In this document: in pieces, positions 40,430 through 53,805 of the stretch
Position numbering within the stretch: position 1 is the stretch's first letter
Layout: each line of letters starts with the position of its first letter
Source of the DNA: Symsagittifera roscoffensis
Lineage: Eukaryota > Xenacoelomorpha > Acoela > Convolutidae
Direction of reading: 5' to 3'
Assembly (NCBI RefSeq): GCF_963678635.1
Contig: NC_087071.1
Coordinates: forward strand, 22,595,194 to 22,659,193
DNA length: 64,000 bases
Made by a program: the position numbers and the translations under genes
The notes under the pieces: generated by a model
What the model was told of the DNA's origin: nothing
Seen by the model: the letters and a program-made list of their open reading frames with translations, nothing else
The model's database searches: none

Positions 40430-42923
40430 CTAAAAAGTTTAGTCAATAAATTGACAAATTTCAATCCAATATGAACTTCTAGAGTTTTTAATTTAAATCA
40501 ACACTAGATCAGATCATGTCTTTAAATTCTAAAAACATTCTGATCTTGAGACAGTGAACAAGTATCGAAAATACAAACAAATTTTCAAAATTGCATACGA
40601 AATGTCAAAAGAGCAAACCAAAATGGTTGCGCTTCTTCAGAGGTCAAGAATTTGAATATAACATCAAGTCCATATTTTCAAAAAACTTTTTGTTCAGCAG
40701 CAATCTCTCGCATTTTTTCAGAAGAAACGAACACATAAAACGCCGGTAAAAAGGCAAACGTGAAACTTCAAAGATCTTCATTCAGTGAAAATGACAATTT
40801 TGGCGATCAAACAAAAATACATATGTTAATACAAAGCTGAAAAATTATACCTTTCTCAAAGTTTGTTGAGCTACATATGAAATTCGCAGTGGTATAGTTT
40901 CGTGTTAAATTTTTGGGCCAGAATTTTGCAATACAAATTGCACTATTTTACTTCTGCTTAAAATTTAAGCAAATTTTGCTCTCATGATTTTCGCCTGATG
41001 TTAGAAAACGCGTTTAAAGTTTCAAGTTTATTCATTTTGTCCAGGTAACTTAAATCTGCATTGTATATTGAATGTTATGAAGCCGCTCAGTTTTTTGAGT
41101 TTTTATGTGTAACCTCACAATTTATTTTTTTAAACTTTGACTGAAAACAAGGCATTTTTCGGTAATTTTTTTATTTTGAAAACTTGAAAAACAAGGAAAA
41201 AGTACCCGATTTGAAAAGTATCCTTGAAGATGATCCCAAATAACGTATTTCAGATCAAAATTTCAGATCTGAAAAATGGTAATTGGATGTTAGAAAACTC
41301 TTGGATGCTTTACGAAATATGCTTATGGTTGTTTCAACTCTAATTTTGATCTAAATTTGAAATCTGAAATACTTCTTTTCTTGTTTAGGTCAAGTCGGGA
41401 AAAACCAATTTCAAATCTGATAATTCTTGTCTGAAAACTTATTAATTCTGACCATTTTGACTCTTAAAAAAGTTTGAGTCACGTTCTGGGCTATTTCTTC
41501 AAGTTTTGTGGGCCTAACTTGATTGAAAAATAACATTACACCAAACTACTGCAACAATTTGGGTAGTGAGGCAATGATTAGGCAGTTGCCGTTATCCACC
41601 GGCTAAATAAAGGGTTTCAAATTAACAGTGCGAAAAATAAAAAAAAATTTTTTTAAAATCTATGTCATATTGAAATCTATGTTATGTCAACTTGATGAAT
41701 AACACCAACTGCATAGAGATTGTAACCCCACTCACTTGCCTTTTTGTGCTAATCATTTGTTACAATATGATGTTTAATACTTTGAAACAAAATTAAGGCT
41801 CAAAATGCAATGGAGTGGGAATACGATATTGCAGTTTCGTCACAGTTTCGCATAGAATCATCACTTGAGAATTTTGTTATGGCACAAAATAGCAAGTCAC
41901 TGAGATTTTGATATCTATCCAGTTGCTATTATCAAGCGGCTAATTACATGTTTTTTAGATAAGCTGATTCAGTTTTTGACCGAAAAATGAGAGCAAAACC
42001 TTTAAGCCGTTTTACTTTGTGCAATAAGGACGAGAATAAACCAAAAAAAATCATATGACAATTATTTCGACAATTTTTAAAACACGATTGGAAAAACTAA
42101 TCAAAAACTGGTAGCATGAATTCATTTCTTTTCTGAAATTTATAAGAAAAAAAACATCGCAAGGGTGGCACAATTTTCAACAGGTAGCGAAAGTGTTTTC
42201 GTTTCTTCTCAAATCAGAACAAACCAAAATTTCAATTCTAACGACTACAGCCAATTTGAACAGCAAAAGAACAAACATAAGATTTAATATGAAATTAAAA
42301 ATTCATATTTTTTTGCGTAAGATGTGCATACTTCAAAAACTGAATGAAGTAAACAGAAAATTTTTTAAAAATTGATTTTCAGTTTTTGCTTTTCATCTTT
42401 TGAAAAAAGGAAATGAATTGTTTCTGTGATTGACGGTCTCATATAACTAACCCAATTAATATAAAACTGGTTGAATGGGAAATCCAAAATTTAAAACCGA
42501 AATTTTAGAAAAGTCATTCACCTGTTTCCGCGCGAAAATCAAGATCTAGATTTATCAAATTTTGAGATGGGTTCGAAAGATAATCTATAAAAGATCTTCA
42601 ATGATTTCACTGAATCTTGACAAAAAGAAAATATAGAAACAGAAGAAAAACTTGCTATTTTTGCGGCGGTAGTTATTGAAAAGAACACGTCCTTTTTCAT
42701 TCCGCTAAGTGGCCGCACCTTGTTTCTCTATTTCTAACAATTATACTTAACAGGCTTTGTGGTTATTTTACCTATTCCGGTCAAATTATGTTCCGTTTTG
42801 ACTACCCTTGATGCCATCATTGCATTTTAATTTTCTTGGTAAACCTTGCTTTAGTCATATGTAGATATCTTGCAGTTTTTTTCCTTGGACAGGGCATTGT
42901 GGGTATCGGAACTTTGAACTCAC
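40430..42923. other. Probable intron of the coiled-coil gene, with repeat debris
   Basis: No supported exon. At about 40995-41064 there is a ~70-bp piece matching one end of the MITE at 46068-46764 (AAAACGCGTTTAAAGTTTCAAG, then TTTTGTCCAGGTAA). Confidence 0.4.
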
Positions 42924-43280
42924 CTGATTTCTGGTTTTCCCAAGTTTTTCAAACTCAGGCAAGCTTTTGAAATGTTTTATATCTACTCATTCCAATATCC
43001 CTGTTTATTATTTAAAAGCTTCCAGTTTGCTGATTAAGTATTTTATCAAGTTTTGTTAAGATTCCAAACCTTTTACTAAATTTTTGTTCTCTATCTCAGA
43101 TTTCATGCTTTGATCTGCTATTTTGCTCTTTTTTAATCTGCACAATTTTGCAGGTGATTCAAAATTTTGCAGATTTGATAAGTGACTTTCATTGCAAAGT
43201 TCTTGTTAGTCATCCTTTAAACTTGGATACTTCCAGTTGCGGTTGTTTCTATCAAAGTTTTCTCGTGCTTTTTGTCCCTA
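42924..43280 (-). pseudogene. Decayed coiled-coil exon with several in-frame stops
   Basis: One minus-strand frame reads as charged helical protein across ~350 bp (KARENFDRNN, HLSNLQNFESPAKLC, DQSMKSEIENKN, LIKYLISKLEAF, LPEFEKLGKTRNQ) and ends exactly at a donor AG/GTGAGT (42918-42923). It is broken by TAA near 43194, TAA near 43053, TAATAA near 43010 and a TGA near 42990. It lies between the other exons of the same strand, so it looks like an exon of the same gene that has lost function. Confidence 0.45.
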
Positions 43281-43328
43281 ACGCTAATAACAGTTTAGAG
43301 ACTACTTTTTTCTCCACCTGAAACTAGC

Positions 43329-43634
43329 TTATGTTGTGGCCTTCGCTTGGTCCTCTAGTTTTTTGGTCTGTAGTTTCTTCTTCGCCTCAGTTGAGTGCCA
43401 AATTGTCTCTGATATCAAGCGCTGCGACTGCAGCTCTATCTCAGCTCTATCTCCTACCAGTCTCGGTGTTACTATTTTCGGTTCTTTCAAAGCATTATCA
43501 GGTACTAGCATAGCAATTCTGGGTTCACTTTTACCGTATTTTTTTATCAAAAATTGGTTCAGTTATAATTGAATTGACGGTTCTGGTTTAGCTGATGCCC
43601 AAAACACGGGGTGTTCTCGTATCGGGGTTATTGT
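43329..43634 (-). pseudogene. Possible third exon of the coiled-coil gene, one in-frame TAA
   Basis: Acceptor GAGCCTAG precedes 43634 and the phase agrees with exon 2. The frame reads TPIREHPVFWASAKPEPSIQL, then TAA at about 43563-43565, then LNQFLIKKYGKSEPRIAML and a charged helix (TEAKKKLQTKKLEDQAK) to TAA at 43329. A clean donor at the end is missing. Confidence 0.4.
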
Positions 43635-44016
43635 CTAGGCTCAAAAATTCTACCAAGAATACCGCCCCGGCCAAATTTACCTCGTATGTAAGTAGGTTGT
43701 AATATGAATGAACCTCTATACTCTAATTTAAAGTGCTATAGTTGCGACAGTTTTTAAGTGCCAAAAGAGCACAAATCATTAGACTGACCTTAAATCATAA
43801 CAAACCGTTGAAGTATCAAACCAGAAAAAGTTGACTAAAAAATATCAAAGTTACTGCTTGAGCAGTATGAGAAATGTTCACAATTGCAATTTTATGCTTC
43901 AACAATTTTCTTTCTTCCTTGTCTTCCGAAAACTTTTCGCATTATGAGTATTTTAGAAAACGGGAAACTCTGCCAAATTTAAAGATGCAAAGTTTTAGAG
44001 TAGTATTTTGACTCAC

Positions 44017-44126
44017 TCTCCGGTCAAATCTTGTTTTCGCAAGCACTGATGTTTCACTGCAGTCGATTGGCCGGAGAAGCCGACAGTCATCTTCGCCACT
44101 GTATTTAGGAGTCGAACTTTTGCGCT
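44017..44126 (-). CDS. Putative exon 2 of the coiled-coil gene
   Basis: Acceptor TTTGAATTTTAG and donor AGA/GTGAGT bound 110 bp with an open frame (RKSSTPKYSGEDDCRLLRPI). It starts in phase 1, exactly what exon 1 at 44865-44937 requires, and ends in phase 0. Confidence 0.5.
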
Positions 44127-44864
44127 CTAAAATTCAAACTTAACAATTCATCTGGAGTAATGTTCTGAGTCGGAGAAAAGAGTAACTGTACCCATAATTG
44201 AAGCTATCTTTAACGAGAAAGAGGAGACTAAAAATAAAGTAGACCTAAGCCAATTTTATATACCTAGCTGGCATATCTTTGGAATTATTATAAGGATAAT
44301 TATGGAACTAATTATTATATATATGGGTTTATGTTTGTACAGTTTTTCCCACAATTGCAAAAGTGTACATCAATTTTTACGCGAAATCGGTTATAAAAAA
44401 TATATTTCAATTTGTGGATTCATATGATTTTTCAATAAATTTCAATTTGTGGAATAATTTTACTTTTCAATAATTTTAAATTTGTGGATTAATATAATTT
44501 TATGAACTTTTGGTGAACATTTTATTACCAGTTTTATTCTCTAATGAAGGTCAATTTGTGTGTTCTTGGTTGAACTTAAGATGAATTTGATTTAATGAGA
44601 GAAGATTTGTACCATCTTTTTTGAACTACAACATGGAACCTTACAAAAACTATTGAAAATTGCGTGACGGCAGAAGTGAATTTAGTATAGGAGCCTATAT
44701 AAGATCAGATCATCCACAAATTGTCTTTGCTTAGCAATAAATTGCGCTCAAAAATTCAAAATTCAAATCTACGCCATAGCTTGAACCTAATCACTGACGG
44801 TGATCTGATCTTATTCTCCTAGAACGATTGTTCGTGAGTGAATGAGGCCAGTTCTGAGTCTTAC

Positions 44865-44937
44865 CTGAGTCTGTGCAGTTTGTTGTAGACGCGTTCACAA
44901 AACTCGAAATGTGCAATTCTTCACCTTCAGTTATCAT
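44865..44937 (-). CDS. Putative first exon of the coiled-coil gene
   Basis: ATG at 44935-44937 opens 24 codons plus one base (MITEGEELHISSFV...) ending at a near-perfect donor CAG/GTAAGA. Phase agrees with the next exon. Confidence 0.5.
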
Positions 44938-46065
44938 CTTCTTTCTTCTGTTTCGACTACTAAATATCCCAAGTTGTAAATGAAGTGAGGGAAGGTAATT
45001 TAAAAAAGAAAATAATTAATTACATACGACTAGCGTGACAATTCTTAAATTTCGAAAAAAATTAGAACTTCAGAATAATCGACATATAAATTGATTAGCA
45101 GTTATTAAACATGACACTAATGATACGATTGGTACTTTATATAAAAATATCACAAAACAATCTACAAAATGTTCAAGATATCTCAAAACTCACATCAAGT
45201 GTTTGAAAAAATCTTGATGAATGTAATCAAATTCAAACGAAAAAATAAAGTAACATTTTTTGAGAAAGAACTGCGCTTAAAATAGAATTGAAAACGCAAA
45301 ATAAAAGCAATGACTCAGGACTGGGATGCAATATAAAATGCAACCAAAAAATCAGACCGCAATAGTTTTTTGGCGTCTGATTCGAATAACAGAACCTCTT
45401 TACATGAGGCTTCGAAATAGTTTAAATTCAATTATGATAACAAAAATCTACATCATTTTGGGATCGAGTGGATAAATCCCTTTACAATCAATGTGCATTA
45501 TTCTATCTTTTTTCTCTGCATAAAAGATATCTCTATTCAAAGAAAACAAATAAAATCTCATTTTCGCTGCTTAGTGAAGAGAGAAAAAACTGAGCAAGTC
45601 CGAGAACTGTCGACTTTTTTGAGGGCTTTACACTTCCTCGCTAACAATTTGTCAATCTTTTAAACTGGATGAAATAAAGAAAATGATATGAACTCAAAGG
45701 GAAAATTGAAAAAGTAATTATAGCACATAGTATCAGAGAGTTCTTTGAAGGTGACCATAAGATGGGTGCTAGGAAAAAAAGAAGACAGGCCATCAAGACG
45801 GCAATACTTTCAGACGACAAATAAACTTTATTAAATGTAAGATGAGCAGTTCAAATGTACTCGAGAGCAGTCAAAAGCAGCTCGAAAGCAATTCGGATAT
45901 TTACTTGCCGGTCACTCATTAGATGCAGTAACCAATTAATGTTATGGGAAAATGTTTTGAAAAAACAAAACAATCAATGAAAATTTTCACGAGCGTACTC
46001 GTTCTTAGCGTAAACATAATGATTAATTGGAAGCAATTGGAAGTTTTAATCATGTTTACCCTTAA
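44938..46065. other. No gene supported
   Basis: AT-rich. The first 100-200 bases would be the promoter side of the coiled-coil gene; no TATA element stands out. Confidence 0.4.
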
Positions 46066-46067
46066 TA

Positions 46068-46764
46068 CAGTGCTGGATTTGAATCATCCGGACAAAACGA
46101 ACAAAACTTGAGTTTTCAAACGCGTTTTTCTCAAATTGGGTTAAGATTAGACAAAAAGTTGCTTAGAATTTCCTCAGAATTAATATGGTGTAATTTTTTC
46201 TCCAAAATTCTCAACCAAAATTTTACCCCAAAAATGGGTCACTTTGGTTTTTTCAAATAATCAAAAATTGTTTGTTAATGGATAAGAAAATTATATCGCA
46301 AGAAGCCTCTTTCACAGCCCAACAAAGTTTAAGATGGGTTAAATCTCCAAAAACAAGTAAAAGAGAAAAAATTTTTACTTGATAGTCAATAAATGTGATT
46401 TTTACTATATAAAACCCAGAACCTCTGTTTAAAAACAAATTTTAAACAAATTGCGCAAAATTTTGGAGATTTAAACCCTCTTAAACTTTGTTGGGCTGTG
46501 TACGAGGCTTCTTATGATATAATTTTCCTATCAATTAACAAAGTATTTCAGCGTAGTTTTTGATTATTCGAAAAAAACCAAAGTGACCCATTTTTGGGAT
46601 GAATTTTTGGTTGACAATTTCGGAGAAAAAATTACTCCAGCCTAATTTTGTCTAAGCAACTTTTGTTCTCCTCACTTTTTGTCTAATCATAACCCAATTT
46701 GAGAAAAACGCGTTTGAAAACTCAAGTTTTGTTCTTTTTGTCCGGATAATTTAAATCAGCACTG
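46068..46764. mobile_element. Tc1/mariner-type MITE with long inverted repeats
   Basis: 697 bp, starts CAGTGCTGGATTTGAATCATCC and ends with the near complement GGATAATTTAAATCAGCACTG, with TA on each side (46066-46067, 46765-46766). The inverted arms extend inward ~280 bp each (46068-46345 and 46470-46764), leaving a ~120-bp loop. CAGTG ends and TA duplication are typical of the Tc1 group. No transposase. An isolated fragment lies near 41000. Confidence 0.85.
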
Positions 46765-47029
46765 TAGTAGCCCATTCTTTTAGGTGAAATATACTTGTAG
46801 TCCAATTTGGCGATTGTGATAAAGTAACTTAGGAAAAAAAAAGATGCAGTGAAACAATATAAGGAAAATTTTACTGATAATTTTGCAAAATTGCGAAATA
46901 CAGAGGGATGTAGCGCACCGGGCAAATATTAAGCTTGATCTTTTTTAACTTTTTTTGTGAAAAACAACATTAAGAGGAAAAACTGTTCAGTGGATAGGCG
47001 CATAATTTTGTGTCTGTATGTCCTTGGAT

Positions 47030-48260
47030 TCCCGAGACAAATCTTTGAACTTTTTTCATAATGTAAATGATTTCCACTTACGAAATTTCCGTGAATTCCC
47101 CATACAAAAACCTGCAACGTAAATTTTGTCCGCACAATTGTTGTGTCGCGGATTCCGCAACAAGCGAAAATAGCTAGTCTTACTGGACTCCACAATTGTA
47201 AATGGATTTCTCAAAATGTCAGTGAAATCCGCAAATGTAAAAGGAATCCGCAATTGTAAGTTAATTTTTTTTATTACTGATTTTGCATATGAACAAATGA
47301 AAGCTACAGCTGGAATTATTATTTATAGCCATGTGGAATTTAAATCAAGGATCTAAGTATTGTCATCGGAATCCGGGAACAAATCTTAAGAAATTGGTTA
47401 ACTAAATCGGTGGACATCACCCTTTAGTATTTGGAGTACTATTTCAAGCAAGCAACTTTTGGTACCATTGTTTTGGAAACACAACACCCAATATATTCGT
47501 TATTTGGAGTTAATGTCTTGAGAATGTTTGGAAATACAACGCACAACATATGCATATATAGTTTTGCTGTGAGTTGGATGAGTTCTGTACGCATGTTCTG
47601 CTTATGCTGTAAGTATCGCCGTAATGGGTCAGTCTTTGGGGTTCCAACAATCCTAAATACTGATATGGTTAGTGGAGAGTGAAGTAAAATCTTGAAGGCA
47701 TCATCTGGGATGAGATGATAGCGTAAACTCAAATTAAAGATGAATGCAGTATTTGAGATTAGCCGGGAGTGAAGCCAAATCAACATTTGAGATGAGATGA
47801 GGTGAAGTCAAGGCAGTATTATAGACGAGCTGATCGCGATAGCATGTAACAATTGAAAAACTAATTTGTGTAGAATTTATTCATTTCAAAAACCTCTTAA
47901 AATTGAAAGATAAAATTTAAAACGCTGTTACATACAAACGAGTTTGTAAAGGAAATCGGCACACAAAACGCGGATTCTACTTATACTTTAGGGATTTCAC
48001 TTACTATTTGCGGATTTCTCTTACAAATTGCGGATTTCGCTTACAATTGCTGATTCCGCAACAGCTCATTTTAGTTACTCACATGTTTTTTTATTTGTTT
48101 GTGGATTCCACAAACAGTTTCGGATTCAGCAAATACTGTTGCGGATTCTGCAAGTTCGTCTACTTTGCGAACGATTTTGCGCGCTACAGTGTTTTTGGTA
48201 TTTGTGTGTGGAATCCAAAACAGCAAATAACTTCAAAGAAAAATAGCAATGTTGCGGATT
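47030..48260. repeat. Two clusters of a GCGGATTCC-type short repeat in opposite orientation
   Basis: At 47060-47260 the word GGATTCCGC/GGAATCC/GAAATCCGC occurs every ~20-40 bp together with CAATTGTAAG; at 47960-48260 the same words occur in reverse (TTACAAATTGCGGATTTC, GATTCCGCAACA). The middle (47300-47930) is unrelated AT-rich DNA with no supported gene. Confidence 0.6.
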
Positions 48261-48289
48261 CCGCAACAAATCTGATTTTGTCCTGTTGC

Positions 48290-48330
48290 AGAATCGGTTC
48301 ACAATGGTTTGAACCCGGCTACTGAACGTA
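48290..48330 (-). repeat. tRNA-like B-box fragment, possible SINE
   Basis: On the minus strand, TTACGTTCAGTAGCCGGGTTCAAACC contains a pol III B-box-like GGTTCAAACC. The same lead-in (ACGCTCAGTAAACGGGTTCGAATCC) appears at 55905-55945. No full cloverleaf can be drawn. Confidence 0.45.
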
Positions 48331-48453
48331 AACTATTTTCTGTCAATTATGGCGCATATTTGAGTTTTAGAAAGGGAATGACCCAGGCTGGGTTCCAACC
48401 TACGCCGAACCTGCCGGAACGCAATGTGTATACGCTCGGTTAAATTCCTTGTA

Positions 48454-51400
48454 TTATATGCAACTAAATATGTATTGTTGGACCGATAGGGTCTTAATGG
48501 TTGCGGAGTGAGAGGCGTTGTCTTTGTCGTAGTGCAAAGCAGTTACTCGACCTGAAGGATAAAGTCCCTGAGGGCTAGTGGGATCGACAATCCAGACGAG
48601 ATCACCAGTTCGTAAATCGAGGTTTCTATTGGCCCGCCACATCGAGCGTTTGTTCAAGGAAGGGACATAATCCTTCAGCCAACCCTGCCAAGCAGCATTT
48701 GCGTAAGCTTCGTTTCTCATATAATGCTTACGGTGGTCGAAACTTTCAAGAAACGTAAGCGACGGAAGACTTAAAGAGTACTCACCCAAAAAATTATAGC
48801 CGTTAACTCTTCCAATCCAGTTGAACCGGAACCAACAGGCGTTTGTTGGACGGGCATTTAATGATTGCTCCACCAAACAAAACGTGGTCAACAAAACCTC
48901 ATCTGCTAACTTGCCAGTACCATGGTTGTGTAGAAACTACGTTTGCAAATGCGTACTTACCTGTACCACGACCCACCATGACGCGGCGCTCCAGGAGGAT
49001 TGTATTTCTATTTAACCCATTATGCACTAATAATGCGGGAGCCTGTCTGTTTCAACTTTTGGCAGTCATCTACCGATATGGATTGGACCAAAATGGACCA
49101 AAAGGATCCATCACACAGTTACTGAATGGTCGATGGTGGTAACCAAGCCCTTCGACAGGGAGGTCTGACATTAAAGGATGTAACGTGCTTGCCTTGAATT
49201 TTCTGCAGAGAAAACAACATCTTTCAAATGTACGGAGGGTCGCTCGCAGACCAAACACCACAGACCCCATATGTACTATGGAACGCAAATAGGTCAAGTG
49301 TTGATAGTTGTGGGCAATGTGCAGGTGCCTCAGAAACAGTTTCACAAAAAAAATGACGAAAATCTTTGACGCTTAGTTTCAAAATACTTTTCCGCAAATT
49401 GTTGAATCCGTCTCGTGGAACAAATAATGCAATCGAGGCTGATAAACGGTGAGTAACCTGCAATGCGACCAGAACATTTCATGGGTATGTCAGATTGAAG
49501 TTGTTTGAATTTATCTTCACCGTTTAACAATTTATCTTTCGCAATTGCTAATTCGGCCGGGTAAAACCAGTATACTTCTCCCAAGCAAAAATTTGCTCTG
49601 ACCGCTTGGAAATTGTCGTGAGAGCATGTGTTGAAATGTCTATGGCGTCTTCCACAGAATTTTTGGAAGGGATATTAGTCGCAACACCCACATTTGGTTT
49701 GAGTGGCAACTCATTGCCTTATTGGAAGCTCCGATCCCTGACCCAACTGCTTTCTCTAAGACATTCCGCTAATCCTTTGCTTATCCTAGTATCTGCGGGA
49801 TTATATCCATTATTTACAATGAGCCACTGATCCACAGTGGTGAGTTCCTTTATTTCATAATTCCGGTTTGCAACGACAATTGCTAAAATATCGACGGAGT
49901 GAAGCCTTCATTGGCGCAACCTTTGCTTTACCACAACCGAACGCAATTTCTGTTTCTGAGTCTCCAAAATCTGGGCACGACGGAAACCAATTGCGCAAAA
50001 CGCTTCTTCCGAGCTGTTCCTCAACATATGGAGCTCGCATTGATCAAATGGATTGCTTAAGTTGATCCGGGGGTTGAAACACAGGCTTGAATGCTACTCA
50101 ATGAATTGCTTTCTGAGCACTTCTGGTGAGAGATTATCCCATTGTTGCCCGGTTATGTGCCAAATGTCTTTAAAAATCAGGGAGCCACAAAACCAATAGG
50201 GTCGCAGACCAAGAAACAGAATTTGTCGTGTAATGGACGTTTGGAGCTCGCAGTTAACTGTACGACTACCAACATCAATTGAATGATGAGTCACTTCCAT
50301 GGTTCCACTATAACCCTAACATATGTGAACTGAAAATTTCACCTCAACTTGCAATGGCCTTTCGTTTTGTTGTTACGTCAAATGTAGGGCTTAAGTTTTC
50401 TTTATTTACAGGAACATTACTAACAAGTTTGGTGAGACGGAATCATCCTATTCTAGGAAAGTTCATCAGATCCTTGCTGATTCTCATGGCTTCATCGTGG
50501 TTTTTCAATGAATCCAGGTAATCATCCAGGTAAAACCTGATAAGTACTGCTCTAGATACTTCAGGTAATTTTTCCCGTTACCCTGGCAGTTTGCTGCAGT
50601 GCGAAATGCGCGCACGTTGGGAAGTCTCGAGCAGCGAAACTATGCCGGGCATTCCGCAAAACTTCCATATTTGACGAGGAATCCTCGCAGCACAAAAAAA
50701 ACTCAAAGAAAAAGAAAATTGATCACAAGGGGGTACCGCCACCTGAAAGCATACCCTCGATGTTCGCGGAGACGGCAAAAAGATGCTGTCAGAAGCGCAA
50801 TAACAAGTGTTACAACTTTTGCATATTATCAGAACCACAGAGCAAAATTTTGGTGAAAGATTGGCTGTGAAATGTTGACGCCCCTTTCAAAACCCGACGA
50901 ACCTTACCTGGTTTGTTTGGGTTGAGGACAGAGTGGTGGCGTAAATAACATTCAGGGCCGGAGCGGAGCTGCAAATCGTGCAGATTAACCGGAATGACAT
51001 CACCTCTATCAAGGTCCTCCTTTTTGTCTCAGTGTAGTTAATCTTTAAACTACTTTCTTTGTCGAGCAGTTTTTCAAACATCGTGAACTGCGCCAGCGGT
51101 AATAGTAATTGTTGTGAAAAGAACTGCTATCATCGGCACATACCATTTCTACCCAGAACCGTTCACCATCATGCAGTGTTGTTGATTGAAGAAAGTTAAG
51201 CGTTCGCTGATCGCTTGCGGAACGAGCATCTGCTTGCTGGTATGTACCATAGCTTTCTGACTCATAACTTGCTTTAACTTGGCTAATAAATTTCACGTCT
51301 TCGCCGTTTCATTTGAAACATGTTGATAACAACACAGACAATGAAAAGTGTGGGCCACTCTAAACCCATGCTACCGGCAGAGCAGACGAACAGCCATTGG

Positions 51401-52980
51401 AATTTTCTTATTTGCATCATGAATATAATCGAGCGGGCGTATGTGGTGATAAAAGTCACGACAATTTACCATTTCATTGTCCCAATAACTATAACGAATT
51501 GACTGTATTCGTTCCATGTATGGATTCTTTTCTTCAAGGACCGGAACATCAGCCTTTTGAGACCAAACATTAAATTCATCTTTACGTAAGCGGTTACATT
51601 GAAGGTATTATCGGTTTATTCCTGTCAGCGGAGAGGGTGACATCAATTTACTCAGTGGAAACAATATCCGAAGAAATAAAATTATTCAGAGACAAATCAA
51701 GTTTTTCCCTGACAGGTGCAGAAGGCTAGCCAAGCTTGCGGAGAGCCAGGAGTGATTGCTCGCAGAATCACACAAAGCGACAGCGTAATCAGTTTTCGAC
51801 TTAGTTCACACAATTAAGTCAATAATTTGTAGAAGACCTTCAATGTTCTCCACCGATGCGGAAAAAGAAAACAATTTTCTCCGTAGTTTTTCCGGCAGAA
51901 GACTTGTTTCTCTCCTTCCGAAGAGGAAAAATGCGGTCTGCACCAGGCAAGAAAACGATTTGCGGAAAACTTTGCCCTTTGAGTAGGGTTTTTCCTTGAA
52001 AACCTTGCATCCCCATAACGAATGTTTACCAGAGCACTGCGGGCAGGGAGGATATTCCAACTTGTTCGGCTTACCCCCAGATGCAAAAGTTTGGGTTGCA
52101 GTTTTTGCCTTGAAGGGTTCCTCAGTTTTTTTTTATTGTTTTTGTAGGCTCATGCATTTTGTTCTTCTCTTCGAACCACTCGTTGAAATCAAGGAGATTA
52201 TGGCAACACCAATTGCGCTTGTGCAAGTAGGACAACCAAGACACAATAATGTTGGGCGATAATTTACATAAAATTTGATTCAAGATGGCGGTTCATTTCA
52301 AATCGTCCCCATATGACAACAAAGAAAGCATCAACACAGCATCAATCGAAACACAGCATCAAGACTTGAAATAACACAAGCAAAATTTAAAATGCTTGCC
52401 GAATTGTGACTTCTTATCACTGGCGCTCACATTGGTTTGAGGTTGCCCAATATTTAACTCAAAGAACCTTAGTGCATCTCTGTACATTCGACCTGAATAA
52501 GCAAAGTCCGCTATTGCCAACTAAGCTTTCCCAGATACCCTTATTTTTAAGGTACGTCAGCTTGACGCCATCCGAGATAGTTGATTGCGAATCAACCGCA
52601 CTTCGAAACTGACCGATCTAATCAAGCCATTCCAACTGATTACCAGCTTCTTTGGAAAGTTTCTATTGGGGTAAGGGATCTTTCTGTTCGATGCCAAGAC
52701 TTCGGCTGTCTCCAACTGATATCGGTTGCGATGGTGGATTAAAATAGTTCGGGACCGGCTGTAGAACGCACGATGCGGCTGGTTTCGAAAAATACGGCTG
52801 ATGAGCGGACGAGCCAGAAATGTCCGACACAATTCGGTGATTGCAAGGGTACTTGCTCGTGTAGCGAAACAAAATAGCAAATTGCTCCATTGCTGTTTTT
52901 TTAGGGAACGTTGCAGATTTTGGAGAGTCAACATGTGTTACTGCCTCAAGTAGGTGCATTGACTCATTCAAAGCTAATGG
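48454..52980 (-). mobile_element. Degenerate Bel/Pao LTR retrotransposon
   Basis: Minus strand, order 5' to 3': Gag (AVDSQSTISDGVKLTYLK at about 52550-52620), a gag zinc knuckle (CPQCSGKHSLWGC near 52030), the protease-RT linker (RTLNFLQSTTLHDGERF near 51180, NNYY near 51110), RT catalytic YLDDYLDSL with intact DD near 50515, RT-RNase H connection (TRQILFLG..., DIWHI near 50180), integrase zinc/core parts at 49070-49580 (LHIAHNYQHLTYLRSI, CCFLCRKF, MDPFGPF) and the DUF5641-type end at 48454-48730 (WLKDYVPSLNKRSMWR, GDLVWIVDPTSPQGLYP). Frameshifts and stops occur in every domain. I could not place the LTRs. Confidence 0.88.
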
Positions 52981-53805
52981 ATTACAAATTGCGAGGGATG
53001 GTGTTGCAGTTGCAGAGACCCACGGAGGTTAGGGTTATAGAAATGAATGAAGAAGATGAGTTGACCTACAGGGGGTACTTAAAAAAGAATTACAGTATGA
53101 GAAGCTAAGTTTAAGTACGGAGGTGATAGAATCTTTCAAAACATGGCAAATTCAGCATTAATCACCTGATTTGCATGGTTGTGTTATTTTTTGACTTTTA
53201 GTGGACATATTGTGCTGCGTATCAGTGCCGGGTGCGTAAAAGATTTAAGAATCATGGGAGGTCGTCATCGTTGAAGGCAAGGCACCTATTTACTTGTTAC
53301 ACACAAAAACGACATCTACCGGGGCGTTTTACTAAACCATGTATAACCCAGTAGTGTATGCGGTTGGTTTGGTACGGTCACTACTGACACGTTTTCCACT
53401 ACGGGCTCTTTGTTGCTTCATTTTGTCTCCGATCTTTTCTGTTCTTTACTTAGCCGACAAAAACTCTTTTTTTTCGTTGACTGGAAGTCATAAACGCTGT
53501 TACGCTCTGAAATGACACCCTAGACCGATGTGAACTTTGAGATTTTTCGGAAGAGTTCGAAAATGCCACTTCCACCGAACGCGATGAAACGGACCTTGCT
53601 TATTAGAACCTACATACTTCCCAGCTTTTTGAATTGCCTCATCATGTCTTTTTGTCACCAGTTCACGCCATTGTGCCAACTTCTCACAAATCTTGTCTCT
53701 ATTGTCAGCCTTTCTACGGTTTGACTTATCTCAAAACTTAAAGATAAAAAAAATAAAAAAGCCTTTTGCATTAAAACTTTCTTTTTTAAATTTAATTCCC
53801 AACTA
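52981..53805. other. 5' side of the Bel/Pao remnant, no gene supported
   Basis: GC content rises at 53220-53460, which may be the 5' LTR or leader of the retrotransposon. No tRNA primer-binding site was identified. Confidence 0.35.
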
